Below are positions 38,358-52,399 of a stretch of 64,000 bases of DNA, one piece after another (position 1 is the stretch's first letter; each line of letters begins with the position of its first letter). The stretch is from Sipunculus nudus (taxonomy: Eukaryota; Annelida; Sipuncula; Golfingiida; Sipunculidae). Where the stretch lies: assembly GCA_026874595.1 (NCBI GenBank), contig CM049307.1, forward strand, positions 45,691,678-45,755,677. Direction: 5' to 3'. Under the pieces are notes generated by a model. That model saw only the letters and a list, made by a program, of their open reading frames with translations. It was not told the DNA's origin and made no database searches. The translations under genes were made by a program, and so were the position numbers.

Positions 38358-38546
38358 AAAAAAAATTTGTGGGAGGACCTATTTAGTCTCCCTACCCCCA
38401 CCAAAGCACGACCCTCAATTTCAACATTTTTTGGGGGTTTTTTTTCTTTCTTTTACCAATTTCTGTTGGCATTAGATCTCAAATATGGCTGATTTTCAAA
38501 GTTGAACTTATGGCACAATATTTGTCCCAAGACACATTTATGTACA
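38358..38546 (+). repeat. Dispersed repeat, copy 2 (partner 12778-12962)
   Basis: Contains GGGAGGACCTATTTAGTC, a T-rich run, ATGGCTGATTTTCAAAG and GGCACAATATTTGTCC in the same order as the copy near 12.8 kb. Confidence 0.6.
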
Positions 38547-40554
38547 AAAATATACATTTTAAATATACATTTGCAAGCATAATTGTGATCTTGAAATAAA
38601 TATGTTCAAACCATACCTTAATGAACTCCATCAAGAAGAATATAGTATCATTGCAGTATATCTGACTTACTTCTATACATCACAAGGTCTGATGACACAG
38701 ACACTGTTGTAAACAAGTATATCAGACTTAGGACAGAGATGGGAGAATACATTATACAGTGACCCTTGTGTTCTGTACAAATGTAAACATCATGGATCTA
38801 CATACAATGACCTTGCAGTAAATGAAAAATTCAACAAAGTAACTTTCCAACAGAGAACAACAAATCTCACCATATGACATTAGATGACATCAGTGGGAAA
38901 TGTGGTATACCTTCAGATCACTTAATTTATTCAAAGGCTTCTTAATTTTTTAAATGTCAACAAAAAATCAAATATAAATATATCTATAACTTAAAATATA
39001 AAATAAGTTGAGATTAACAAAGCTCTGAATAACAATATGCCTAACTCTTATCTATTCATTTACCAGATGTTTCACCTGTACATCTTGTCATTCTTGAGGT
39101 GCAAAAACTACAAAAGAATGTGTCATAAAAATCTCCATGATGATTACCAGCAATAAAGTATAACATAATTAAGTTTAACATTAAACCAAACATTTTTTAA
39201 TCACCCCTATGATTCCATAGCCAAATGATTCCTGCAAAATTCCATTTAAGTATATGTACTCTTAGGTATACAATGTTTTCACTCATTTTTCCTATTTTTA
39301 GCTTAACTGCTTAATAAATATTTAATGGTGTATGTGGAAATACACAAGCATCAGCTGGGTACCAAATGCCCTCTGCATTTGACCCTATACAATTTATCAA
39401 ATCTCCTATTGCAAAGGATAATATTTTGTCAATTTCTAACAAATCTGTGTTGTCTAACAAATCTGTTTGGTTATTATAGAAATAAAAACGTAAAATATGT
39501 TCCAAATTCAGATTAATGGGCTTAATTTCAGAAAACTGATACACTGCAGGATGGATGGACATGCATAGAAAAATATAAGTCATATTATCATTTCTACTAT
39601 TCATAAAAATATATAAAATTCCAAGGGAACATTTTATAAATCATCAACTGTAGTAGTATTAATGAAAGGAAAATATAATGTTACCATGATACATTTACTT
39701 GTACTTTGAGATATTCACCCATAATTTTTAGTTTTTAATAGTGATTGAAATCTTTCTTCTTTATCATGAACCAGCTGTATTTGTGTAATGAGGAATTAAC
39801 CTACCCATATATCCAGACTATCAGAATTATAGCTCAAGTCCACTCCATGTCAATTTGTAGAGTGACCTATGACTGGTCATCTTGCCCTCTTTGACCTCTC
39901 AGGCACATGAGTGTTGTCCACTCTGATCTGACAAACCCCCACTCTTCCCACATGTAATATTCATTGAGCAAACATGTCCAACACTACAGCACTCATTAAT
40001 AACCAGGTGATGTGAACATGCCCTCCCCAGACAAACAATCATCCTGAATGCTTGGTTCTCCTAAACCCTTGTCAATCTCTCATTTTCCTACATGTGTGAT
40101 AAACACAACTTAAGAAATTTGTCTATGCCAGAGTTCAAGTGGCAATTCTGGAACAAAACTATTGTCTGCCTTCCTGAATGAAGTTCTCATATTCTTTGTG
40201 ATGTCAAGTTCCATAGGAAGTGGTAGTCTCTCACAAGGAGATTGTGCTTAATAGAAAAGTCTGATTTTAAAGTGTGGTATTCCCATTGCACCAAAAGGAA
40301 TGATTGTTCAATATCAAACAAAGGCATAAATCTATAAATCATGGATGTTCAATTCAAGCTGTCATGATGTGATCAACTTGGCACATCTCCAACTCAATTA
40401 TACAACTTTTTATATAGTTTCTTTTTAAGGATAGGTCCATGGCCTGTAGGTGACACTGTCTAATGAATGAGGCTAAAATCCATATAATAAGAATAATATA
40501 TTATTATTAAGCCTTCTGGATTTCAGGTTTTATATGCACGGGATTAGGAATAAT

Positions 40555-40705
40555 CGAGAAGTCATAAACTCCCGTTAAGACAGAGCGAATCTCCTAGGTT
40601 CAACAAGATTTATCCATTATGCCATTGAGTTATCAGTGGGGTTCGAACCAGGGACCTACAGCTCTAAAGTCCAACGCCTTAACCACAAGGCTACATCCTA
40701 CCCTT
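40555..40705 (-). repeat. tRNA-derived SINE, minus strand
   Basis: Read on the minus strand, the head is GTAGCCTTGTGGTTAAGGCG (A-box-like) followed about 30 bases later by CCTGGTTCGAACCCCAC, a perfect B box with the T-arm. It continues into a non-tRNA body (CATAATGGATAAATCTTG...) ending near AATCCCGTGC. The acceptor and anticodon arms do not fold as a functional tRNA, so this is an RNA polymerase III-type SINE and not a tRNA gene. Confidence 0.75.
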
Positions 40706-42556
40706 ATTATACAGAGTTCTTTGAAGAAAGTATCTTGTTAACTGAAGAAGACAGCTGGCACATTTTGGTGTGATAATATCATTATCAGAAACTTTGGAAA
40801 TGTGCAACTACTTGATTATAAAAAAAAATCCTGTATTTCTTTCACCATAGCATTTTAAAATAGAGAATCTCAAATGCCTTTGCATAATGGATTATTAACA
40901 AACAAACACATCTAATATTGTTTCAACAATCCAATGATAAAGTTTAATTAGTTGTTAAATACAGTATGCAGTTTATTTCTGCAGACATTTGATCTGAACA
41001 GCTTTAAGTTTCAAGATCTTTGTCCTAATGACCTGATCTGTATCAAAAACAAAGGCAAATATGTTTCAGTAATGACAAAACTTTACAAAAGGTCACAGGC
41101 TGACTTTAAAGTTCACAGAGCCTTTATGCAAAGACAGGATTACAGAGGTTAAACTGCCATTTCTATCACTCTTCTTCCCTTTCATGGATCCTGTTTCTGA
41201 GGACATACATTGTTAAAACTTCTATTTATTACTTGTATGGTATGATGCATGCATGAAAGGAAATGCAGATTAATTTGACAAGTAACCATAACATTTGGGG
41301 GACAAGTTATAAGTTTGAAACTGTTTTTGACCTTTTGAACCCTCTTGGAAAGAGAAGTGACTTTTCTAGGACTGTCCTTGACCTTATGGACACAGGCCAT
41401 GGAGATAAGCAGAAACTTCCTAGCACTGTCCATGACCTTTGTGAACCTTGGCTGTGAGGACATGAGGTAATCTGTTGTTTTGACACCAGATGTCAGCAGG
41501 CATGCCACATCATGTAAGCAGCTGACCTACTTCAGCAGCAGACCTTCGTTTACTTCAGGTAAGGTACAAACACAGGTGAGGGCTGCTTTAACAGCAGCTG
41601 CAGCCCCATCTGGGCCTATTTCTGCATGTGTTGTTACTACGGTAGGTATTTCTACTAACATGTGCTATTAAACACATTCCTAAGAAATAGCCACAGTAGT
41701 CAGCCAACAATAAGGTTATGTTAAGGTCACACTAGGAGAGAGGTCATACTGGGTCACAGAATTGTTGTCCTTAACTGTTGAACCATGAATAAACAATACA
41801 CGTAAAAATAAACAATGAATTTATCTGAATACCTTATGTAGGCACAAAATCTTATTTTTTTCATTGCAATGAACATATTAACATAAGTGATTTGATAGGT
41901 GTCAATAATCACAGCACGAATTTGGCCTTACCTCCTGAACAATAAAACTCAGTCAATAGAAAACTGATGACTTATCATTTTGTGGGATCAGCATAATATT
42001 TCTTTTTTTTTTTGTATATAAAATATCACAAGCTGTTTCATTCACTGGATTGTAAGAAATCAGACATGATCAATCATAAAATGGTTTTCCAAATCCACAT
42101 CAAATGACTATGAGTAAACATCCTGCCCCATTTCTTCATGACATGCAATATGTCAAATCCATGAAATCACAGTTATACTTAGTTACTTCTGTTTGCAACA
42201 ATGACTGAAGTGTTTTGAAACATGGAACCCTTATCTCAAACAGATATTTTTCATATTGCTGAAAATTTGTGAAGCAGCCTGAGCCCATATCATCTCGGGA
42301 ATTAATCCAACTCTTATTCATAATTAAATTCACTCATTACTCTTACCAGTAAAACTAAACTGTATCAATGGAAATACAGACATTTAAACTTCTGACCATC
42401 TTGATCTTACCACCAGGACATACCAGTTATCTGCTAAAACCAGCTGTATTTCATATGTAATATGATTAGTGATCTGTCACTATTTAGTTATTTAAGACAT
42501 CTCTTTACACAGCATCTTGTAGCACTGCTATCAAGGATTTAACAAACAGTACATAC

Positions 42557-42665
42557 CTTTCAACAACTGCTTTAATTCTTTAGCTGCTCGACTCCCTGTG
42601 AACTTGTTTACAATATCCAAAGCTGTTTGGTCATAGGAGTTGGGCCGATTTACATCTGCTCCACA
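42557..42665 (-). CDS. CASKIN: Caskin last ankyrin repeat and cap (third coding exon)
   Basis: A 109-bp exon. The acceptor is tttctttgtag (42666 onward) and the donor AAAG|gtatgt at 42551-42556. It starts in phase 0 and leaves one base. It encodes [19 protein letters not shown], then [17 protein letters not shown]. Vertebrate Caskins have [11 protein letters not shown], followed by a (K/R)(D/E)IKQLLR helix, at the corresponding position, so this is the final ankyrin repeat with its capping helix, immediately before the SH3 domain. This is the clearest family signature in the window. Confidence 0.95.
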
Positions 42666-42935
42666 CTACAAAGAAAATGAGAGTAACAAACGTGAGAAAC
42701 ATTAACCACGTACCCTAAACATTAACTGTGTCCTCATCCAACATGTGATGTGGGTTCCCTTGTTGCTTGTATTCTTTACTGACACACATTTAATTGCCAA
42801 AATATGTATCATATTGTTAAACAGTAAAAAGATGGAGAAAATCTGACAAAATAGAAACTTGATACATAACAACCATCCAAATTCTAAATTTGAGATTATG
42901 AGAGACATGTCACACATCACACATAGCACCAACAG

Positions 42936-43035
42936 TGGAGCCTTTCTATTATAGTCACCAGCAGGACCTGACAGTGATTACTGCTCATAATAGCAAGTGT
43001 CTACATTAGACTGCACTGAACTGCAGGTCTTCACC
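42936..43035 (+). repeat. GACCACC-family dispersed repeat, degraded
   Basis: ACAGTGGAGCCTTTCTATTA, GTCACCAGCAGGACCTGACA and TCTTCACCTAACAAGGG follow the order of the family at 12189-12350, with more divergence. Confidence 0.45.
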
Positions 43036-45429
43036 TAACAAGGGCAGATAGAAGAGGGGGGGTTGGAGGGGTAAATTATCTTTTTTGCAGTTTTCCCCAT
43101 ATGGCTTACCCTCGACCCATGCCCCTAAGGGAGTTGTTGGCCTTTATTTGGGGTATGAGTTCCATCCTGTAAATAGTTAACCCCCCTCCCCTTTCCAAAA
43201 ATACTGGATTTACCCTGCCCCAGCAGAGGTACAAGCCATGCAGTAAGTTAAGGTGTCCCTATATTGTTTTTTTAAATATCATCATCCCTATCAAGGAGGT
43301 TATGTTTCCTTACAGGTTATAAAATTTTTGCATAACCTGGTTCTGGGACCCTTGATAATCAAACAAACCACATAAATAATATTGCTGATCCTGAAATCAT
43401 TCAATAGTAATGTTATACCTCTGTCCCATTTTTGTATTAATACCATATAGATCTTTGATGACAGATTCCGCCAGTCTGACAATATCTCACTACACCATCA
43501 GTCTAATTTAATCACAGTGCCAACCTTTACTTGAGGATATTGTTCTACTCACTTCCCCATTCACAAGACTAAACTAAATCTATGTGACTTGTGATCTGCA
43601 GAGCACATACAGTTTTTTATTATATAAGATTTTCATTTTTACAATAATGAGATAATTGTAGTGGCATCGATGCAGTTAATCTGTATGACAGCAACGGTTT
43701 TCAAGGCTGCAGATCATTTACTCATGCCCTGCACATATGCTGCGGCTAATACCAGTACATGAAAAATTGAAAAATGTGAAGATAACCTCAGGGATCTGAA
43801 CAAAGTTAACAACTGCTTAATTATTCCTTGCCCTAAGGAAATAAAACTCAGAGTAAATCAATTTTCAAATATCAATATTAAATGAATTCAAGGTATGTAA
43901 AATGTAGTAAGTAATGTTCTATACTGAGACACATTTATAAGATTTAAACAAGACCAAAAGATATACTGGAATATACACTGTTCTTCTCATTCAAGCAATC
44001 ATATAATTCATTCCAATGCATTCTCTGATTACAATAATGGGTGCAGACTGTGCACAACATCAAAGGGAGGCCTTGTCTCAGGTCTGGGCTGTCAGACAAA
44101 TCACTTGTCCATGTAACACTATACCAGAGGTTTAAAGCTAACCTTACCATAAAAACAAACACATCTCCATAATACAGCAAACTGACGCTGATACCATTAA
44201 CACACAGCCCGAGCTGTCGATCTATTAAACCAATGGACTTGAACTAATGCAAACCAGGTTTTTTATGCCAAGGGTTCAATAAAGAAACAACTCCGCACCA
44301 TGTCTATGCTGTAACTTCACTCATCACACCGCACATCCTGAAAACCTGTTATCTATTGTTCTGGTAATGGCTTCTGTGACAGCCCTAGAACCTGAACCTA
44401 ATCACCCAACAGCAGTATCATAGGTTTATTTTAATGGCATGGTGACCAAAGCCTGACAATCTAATTAGCTGCACCTTAATTCTGATGCAAACTTTTATGC
44501 ATTCATTTTTTTTTCATTCACTCACTAATGAAGAATGACATATAAAGAAGTACAAAATAAAAATATTACCAGTAATCAAAATAGCATAAAAGTTCCAATA
44601 ATGGTTTTGGGTGACCCATACATAAAGTAGCATGGTATTTTTATTAATCAACAAAAATCCATATTTGTTTTTTTTTCATTTTCAATCAAATATCCATGTT
44701 TTACTTCAATAATATTCATAAATCAAATATCCATACCATTTTCCGAGTCAAATATCCATATTTTTTTTGTGCACCTGCTACTATTTTTACCTTAATATAT
44801 AAATTGCTAATGTCAGTAAATGGTAGCTCTATCTCGCTTACATAAATATAAAGAAGCAATAATACATGTCACTTCCTCCTAATTACCTGCAGTTAGCCAT
44901 AAACATTTGGAGATAATACACAGGCAGCAATTAAAACTGTTGAATTCTTTTAAAAAAGTTTGACTATTTCACTTAGACTTTATTTTCTGAGACTTGATTT
45001 TCATAAATACCAAACACCATTCAATTTCCTGTTACAAATACAAGAAAATATTAATATAAATATTGTAGTTAAGTAAATTAAGAAAGAAAGCAAATTGGAT
45101 GTGACATTGTTTATACATCCCTATCTGAGCTTCAAGCTGCTCATAAGTAATACACAACTCACTTTCACCCAAAGCTGACAGCACAGATGGTTAGAACTAC
45201 CTTCTGTCTCATTAATGCCACATGTTAATTGGATCAGTATGAAACCGGATATACAAACTCCTTGGGTGAGTGTTAACTGATTATCTCTTTAATTTGGCTT
45301 TATCTAAAAAGTCCAAGTACATGTCAAATCCAATTTTGAGGTAACAGCGGTGACCTATGGTTCTTAAATCGGTGGTCTGGTGAAATACCATTTAAATATT
45401 AAGTCATCAGTTATCACTGGTAATATTTT

Positions 45430-45990
45430 AAATACAAGGGTAACATGTCTATATCTATCAAGTAAATACAGTACTCCGTCATACTGTGACCCCTAACATG
45501 TTGTTTCACAACTCTACACTTTGCTATCCAATAAGTAGTTGTTATCAATTATTTATATTCAATAGAGAAATCACTCATACTTGAATATATATGTAATAAC
45601 TTAACAGTAATAAGTCTACCTTTTGCCCATTTATGATTATATTCAGAGAATGGTTATAAGTCAATTTCTATGCATTTCTACAAGTAGTTGATAGTAATTT
45701 ACTGAAATTCTAGCATAGTAAACAGTCATACACTCACTGACACCCATGATAAGTTTAAGAGAGAGGTAACAAGTCTATACCTCACTATCATCTGTGATAT
45801 ATTAAGAGAAGGGTAATAAATTTATAACTTGCTAATCTTCGAATAGCTGACAGTGACTTAGTGAAATTCAAGCACATCAGTCAGTCATACTTTACCACCT
45901 ATAATAAATTTAAGAGAAAGGTAACAAGTCTATACCTCAGTATCCGGCCAGCAGCTGATATTGGTTTATCATCACCTGGGGTGTAATTAA
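45430..45990 (+). repeat. Degenerate minisatellite, about 155-160 bp period
   Basis: The phrase GGTAACAAGTCTATACCTCA starts near 45765 and again near 45920. Older variants (GTAACATGTCTATATCT at 45440, GTAATAAGTCTACC at 45607) and half-unit variants (45652, 45812) keep a similar spacing. A second phrase, TACTGAAATTCTAGCA or TAGTGAAATTCAAGCA, recurs with the same period. Confidence 0.7.
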
Positions 45991-48900
45991 GCTGGTATAC
46001 TTTTACGCACCTGTCACCATCACTCAGGATGAACCCACACTGACGGGGCAGAGTGCTCCAGACCTGGGCAAGCTCTGACCAATGGAGGAAGCAAAGTGTG
46101 ATGCCAAGTAGCCTCCTGATACTAACCAGACATACAAATCCCCGCCAGACGTATTCTGTGAGGGTATCATCCATTTTCATTACAGGGCATTTGGGGCCGA
46201 CCCCTGTCTCTTAACAAGTGGACTCCAAGGCTAAGAGGTGCAGGGGACCCTCACATTTCTTTCAGCAATAACAATTCTGATTATTTCTGTCTGCTTGCAC
46301 TTGAAGGTGCCAAGTGCGGTAGAGCTCACAGGGTCAAGTATAGAGCCTGGTGAAAATGGCAGGGGTAAAAATGCCCTGTACTTCAGTTAACTAGCTGTTA
46401 GCCACCCTGATATCTAGAGTTTATTGTAATGTAACAGACACAAGCTGATACCTATACTTACAAGGCACACTTGTCAATTATTTTTAAGAATATTTTCTTC
46501 AAGATCTCTATGTTTGTAAATTAGCTTCATGCATAAGTGCATGGTTTGCATCCATTTTCCCCACTGACTGACTCATGTTTTTAGTCCTTTCTTGTGGTAA
46601 CTCTGTTTCTGCTGTTATTCTCTGTAAAGTATTATGCTATTAAGTATTTTTATGTGCTTTTTACAGGCTGATTACATCTGGTGACAAGATTGAAAGATCA
46701 CACTACAATGTATATCAAAGTAAAGAATTGTCACATCGAAATGAGATTTACTAAGATTAAGCATCAATTGACTTAAAAGAAATTAATACAGGTTCTCTCT
46801 CTTTCTCTCTCCCTCTCAATTCTTTCAACACAAATGTGACCTATTTACACTATATAATTAAAACAATCTGTTACTTATGTTTTCTACAATTCATTGCATA
46901 TATTCCAATTAAATTATTTATACTAGGTTTACCAAATTACGGATAAGTGAATGTGTCAAAATCAATGTTTTATCAAAACTAATGCTTTAAACAAGTTTTC
47001 CTCTGCAATGTGTTATTTATTATTACCTTGCTAAAACAATAAATAATTATCTACAATGATTCAGCTGGGCAGGTTTGCTTCAGTACCTGACCTAATATTC
47101 ATTTAAAAAAAGGCACTGAAGAGCTTTTATTTCAATTAAATTAACAACCACTGACCTGTAATAATCCTCTGTTTTAATCTTTTTAATCCTTTCCCAAATA
47201 GTTAAGACCAGGTAGAATAGATTTTGTTTTATACAAATAGAACTATACTTGCTTCATTCCTCATAACACATCAGAATATCCTACTTCTCCAGCTGTTTTA
47301 TCCAATGTAAGCACCATCAGAGTCCACCAGTATTGATGGTGTGAGTACTTGTGTTGTGTGGAGTAATCTGCATGGAGGCTAGGCCAGAAAGTTATTCCTA
47401 ATCTGCTTGGAGGCTAGGGCAGAAGTGAGTGAATTTATAATCTGCAGGGAGGCTAGCTAGAGCAGCCATGAATGAGACACTCTCCCTGCAAGGGCCATTT
47501 CTGGTGATGTATGGAGTGCAGGGTCAAATGGGCTTTAATCATCTAGCCCTGAGCTAACTCCTGCCAAATGTGCAAGCTACAGTGTCCCTGCCATGCTAGA
47601 TATTATGCACACTCACACTTTCCTCAGGTTTTTAGTGTACACCAAAGTCACAGCACACCTGTGCCTCAGTGAATCCAGTAACAGCTAACTCTATAGACTA
47701 TCAAGATAGGGTAGGATTTAATCAAGTTGGTCCCCCTGGGAACAATAGTGCCTGCTTCATATCTTACCCCACAGGTAAACAACAGCCTGATCCTGCATCA
47801 ACAAGACCTGGCCGACCTGCCAATCACCTCGCTCAGTCCAGGCAATGACCTCACTATCAGTCCTCAATGAGGTCTTGTTGTCTTGGTAACACCTGTCTCA
47901 GGTGATACTTCTCTGAAATCTAGTCAACCGTATCTTAATTGAAATCAAAAGAGCAGATTATAATTCCCGTTGAGTATGACATCATTTAATCAGATTAATG
48001 TGTCTCACATTGGAACATAAGAACAGGAAATATTAATGAAGTCTTGGGAAAGTGTCAGGAGTCATTACATCAGTCTAGTGTCTAAAAGGTTTTATGTATT
48101 TGTGTAGCTTATAATAGCACATCTTAATGACATACATGTAATTATTTCTTTAAATGAAGCATGCGCCTCGTTTTCTATTCAGCTATTCAGTAAAATAAAA
48201 ATTAAATTAAATCAATATAACCATAAAAACATTTTTTTTGGTTTCACTGACTGCACTCTGATTCAAAGAAAGTGTTTCAAACAGAATCAATGCCTGAAAT
48301 TTTGTCACTGTAACCTCGACTACAACTCACACCAGTAGTGTGTATGGATCATTGCTACTGCTACCTATACCACTGTACATATATGTTTACTATTACATAT
48401 TTAATAATTTCCTGGTTATCCTGATGCTTTTCCACTGGTTTACTTCATGGTATCAAGTTAAGGCTAACAAAATCATTAAATGTGAATGTGCTGGTCACAT
48501 TTACGAGGATTCTGATGTCACCCAAAATGCATCAGTGACATCTAGTGGTAAGTCTTTGAACGAATGTACACTGATAATATTATACTGACTAAGGCACAGG
48601 AGCAATGTGTAATTGAGTGAAACTGCACCATAACTTTTTGCAAATAAATGCTCTATATTGGATCTAAAACTGTCATCAACTAGATCCTCACTTCAAACAC
48701 ATCTGAAACATTCAAAAGAGGGTTAAGACATCTTTTCCATGGATGATAATTACTTTAATAACAAATACATTGCAATCTAAACTCACGTGTTTGTTTCATA
48801 TTCAAATTGTTTTGCTGATCTAGACCATAGAAAATTAACCATAAAGACCCTATTCAACAGACATTCATTAAATTTCAATAACCATATTCCTTTCTCCAAA

Positions 48901-51269
48901 ATCCAAGATTTCTTGCCATCTGGAATACTATATGTTCTCTCTAAAACACTTACTAAATTTTCCCTTTTACCATTGAGGTTGCTCCTTTGCAAGAGACAGA
49001 AGGAGAGAGACAATATTTGCAAGAGACAATATTTACAGAATATGTAAAGGTGCATGAACCTTAAAGGCTCTTACAAAATATTAAGATAATTTTACTCATC
49101 AAGAACATGGTACAGAAAACTAAAATTCTTACTAATGATACTCAATCAAGACTCAACAATGAGTCATTGTTCAGAAGATACCAAGAGAGAAACAAATCAT
49201 ATATTGTACAAGCATCACTTGTAAAAATCAAAGACTACAAACAATTTTTTTTTCCTCCAGGATATAAATAATTGACAACAAACCAAAAAGTCTGAACAAT
49301 TGATAGATCCTGAGTGAAAAGCACAAATCCTCAAAGCAAATATTCAAATACAATTTGATGATGAATGGAAACAACAAACTTTACTCCAACACCCATCCTG
49401 GATTTCACATACCATGGAATGTTCCAATTTCAAAACACAGAAATGTCTGTGTACTGGTATCAGAAAAAAGACCATCCTGGTTCTAAACGCTCCAAAAGAT
49501 GCAATAAATTTGGTTTAGACATCAAATCTGTTCACTGAACAGCAGATAGAGGTTTTCAAGCAATGTGCATCTCAGTCTTATCATATGAGTGATGGATCCT
49601 CCTTCACAAATCATGTATATCCATAAGTGCACAAAAACCTGTAGTTACACTTTATTACCTTTGCAAATCCACTTCATAATGAAGTCACAAAAGCACAATT
49701 TACTTTATCAACTGTGCAACTTCACAAGAATAGACTAGACTGGCTGGTTTAGCTTGTCCAACACTCCATGAAGTCAAGAAAACACTATTCTGGCACTGAA
49801 TAAAAGGGCAATCCTGAGGATTTTGTGCACACTATACTTATATACCTCATTTGTTAGACATCCATAGCTATGCTGGCACTGTAGGTCTTCACACATGTTA
49901 AATCTTGGCCTTTTTCACTGACATAGTAGATTTTTACCAGCTGCATGCACTCCCAGGCACAACTTGAACAATGAATCACCAGTTCTCTATGGCTAACAGA
50001 ACAGCACTTCCTAACCAAATAGCATAGCGTGCTAAAGTGATGTGTTTATGAACTGGTGCATACTCATCAAGCTGTTTAGATTGATAATGATTGATATTTG
50101 TTGTGCCATTACTCACCTGTGGTGACTGATACTGATTGATCATATGATTATGAAAAGTTACTCCTGCAGTTGTGTGTTATAACAAATCACCAGTGCTGTT
50201 CAACAAGCTGCAACAGCAAATTTCTCAGCAGCAGATGTCTTTTAGCAGTCAGCAATGATCATAGGAACAGTACATTAAATTGTAGCTGGCTCTTAGTGAC
50301 CTATAAATACTATAGAATCTGAGCAGAAGCCATAAACACAATCCAGCTTGGCACAAACATTGCAAGGGTTGTACATTACAATATTCACACTTTAGAAACA
50401 GCCTGATATCAAGTGTCTGCTGAGTTTTTTTACGAGTTCCTTGTGTGCTATCACCAGTTCTTCTTCAGGACACTCCCGGCATGTTCTGCACACGTGAACT
50501 GAGTTTGCTAGAACCCCCGAGCTTGGGTTTTGTTTATTCTGTTATATATGGCTGTCCCCCTTTCCTCTCCTGCCCTCTACAGACTCACTACAAATAGTTT
50601 CTGATGAAACAGAAACAATGTTTATACACAGCAGTATGTAACTTGTTTTACTCCTGTTACAGAGGGGACACAAAGTAATTTGTCTCGGGTGTATCCATAT
50701 CAGCAACATTTGTCTAGAGACTATTATGTTCGATAAGGATGAGCCAAAATATACATAATAAACAAATGAAAAACAATCACAGTTTATCTATGAAACATTT
50801 GTCTGGGAATATTGTTCCAGAAAATACTGGATGATCAAAAGTAAAGAAGTTTTAACAGGTATATATATAACTAAGTAATGAAAAACATCAAAGAAATGTA
50901 ATCTATGAAATATCTGTCTGAGAATATCGTTCCAAATACTGGATTATAAAAGAATAAGTAGTCCCCATGACATGGAGTCATAGTGGCCAAGCTTCACTTA
51001 TGAAGGTGAATTTTACTAAATAGTAAATACCTGTTTTCAGTTCATTTGTAACAATTACAAGACAATGATATGCCATGTTTATAGGTATATTTCCTCAATT
51101 TAATATTAACCAAAGGAAGGAAAAGACATCATGAACAAAAGAAAATACCACAGCATAGAGTAAATGTGTTCTGATCAGTCCAGTTTTTTTTTATATCTGT
51201 TGTTAATGCAAAGCACCATCATATTTCAGCAAATGAGCACAAGAACTCGTGCTAGGCATAAGATTCCAC

Positions 51270-51462
51270 TGTACAGTAAAATCTCATAATTAGGCCCACC
51301 AAAAGATTCTTATTTAAAGTTTTCACATTTTCTAGGTGGTTGTCTGAGCAAAGTCTCATTGAAAGAGCAAACAAAAAGAATCAGGACCATGATCAAGTGG
51401 TCATTATTTTCAGGTGGTTGCTAAACAGAGGTGGTCGTTAGGTGTGGTTTTACTGACACTCT
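51270..51462 (+). repeat. GACCACC-family dispersed repeat
   Basis: TGTACAGTAAAATCTCATAA at the left, AAGTGGTCATTATTTTCAGG in the middle and GGTGGTCGTTAGGTGTGGTT at the right match the order of the copy at 12189-12350. Confidence 0.7.
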
Positions 51463-52399
51463 ATAACAGTTATGCAGTGGGTATGTTTGCGCTCCTTAGA
51501 CCAAGATTATCAACCATTTCTCTTTCATATTATCTAGTCATCCACACATTCTTCATATACAAGCCACTGGTGATATGAATGGGTTATTGGAATGAGAGAA
51601 CTCTTTCCTACAAATAAGCTAACATAGCTACAAAGCTAAACAGCACAAGTTATTTAATAATACTGACATGAACTGTAACAAACCTATTTACAACTGTGTA
51701 TGGCCTGAATACTCTACAAATATGAGGTACCTTTGAATTATCTTATTTATTTGGTGTGAACAATATAATCTTTCTATGGGACACTGTTGTCTCCCACAAA
51801 TACCTCGCTATTAATTTCCTTCCTGGGATGTAGAAGAGGGTGTGATAGGGCTATTAGCGAGATAATATATCTGGCTGTATGAGCAGCGCTGTGTACCAGA
51901 GTATGGGCTGTCACCAGTCATCAACATACAGCCTGTAAATGGTCCCTGCATGCTTTGTATTATGGTAAACAACTCATTAATCACACACCTTATAAACAGG
52001 CGGATAAACACTACAAGACCTCCTAAATGTCCTTACAGTCATATCTTATCAAGAAGGCAGAATCAGAAAGCTTGAGACCCATACTCTATTAGTATTTTAT
52101 ACTTTTTCCTTTATATAATAATTAATAGAATATTGGGACACGGGTCATGTTGCAGCATATTGCCGCAGCCCTGTAAGGTAGTGAATTCCCCAGAACTGTA
52201 GGTAGGAAAGTTTGGTGGTTGATACGGAACCAATTATTTATGTTTTGTTGGTAATGGACCAAGGTGAAGGTCTACAATGGTACGGTGGAAAACAGTGTGA
52301 TGTTGAGCGAACAAGCTGGGATGTGATGCTGCCAGGAATTCAACTGTGTGCAAGTGGAAGGGCCAAATTGGTGTGCATTCTGTAAGTTAGATTACTGAC

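Larger units (their letters stand above)
36231..42556 (-). other. Caskin intron, about 6.3 kb
   Basis: A phase-1 intron between the last ankyrin exon and the first SH3 exon. It contains a dispersed repeat (38358-38546) and a tRNA-derived SINE (about 40555-40705). An isolated consensus-like donor (CAG|gtaagt, near 37297) lacks a partner acceptor giving an in-frame exon. Nothing else is recognised. Confidence 0.6.

Noticed and set aside
40620-40705. Functional tRNA gene
   Set aside because: A and B boxes are good, but the acceptor and anticodon stems do not pair and the sequence runs into a SINE body.
41182-41508. 108-residue open frame on the minus strand
   Set aside because: Composition and a small internal repeat (CTGTCC(T/A)TGACCTT) explain it; no splice context or family resemblance.
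45899-46180. Possible first exon starting with MKMDDTLTEYVWRG
   Set aside because: The possible donor leaves two bases, which does not match the phase-0 start of the next exon at 42557-42665, and the peptide resembles nothing known to me.
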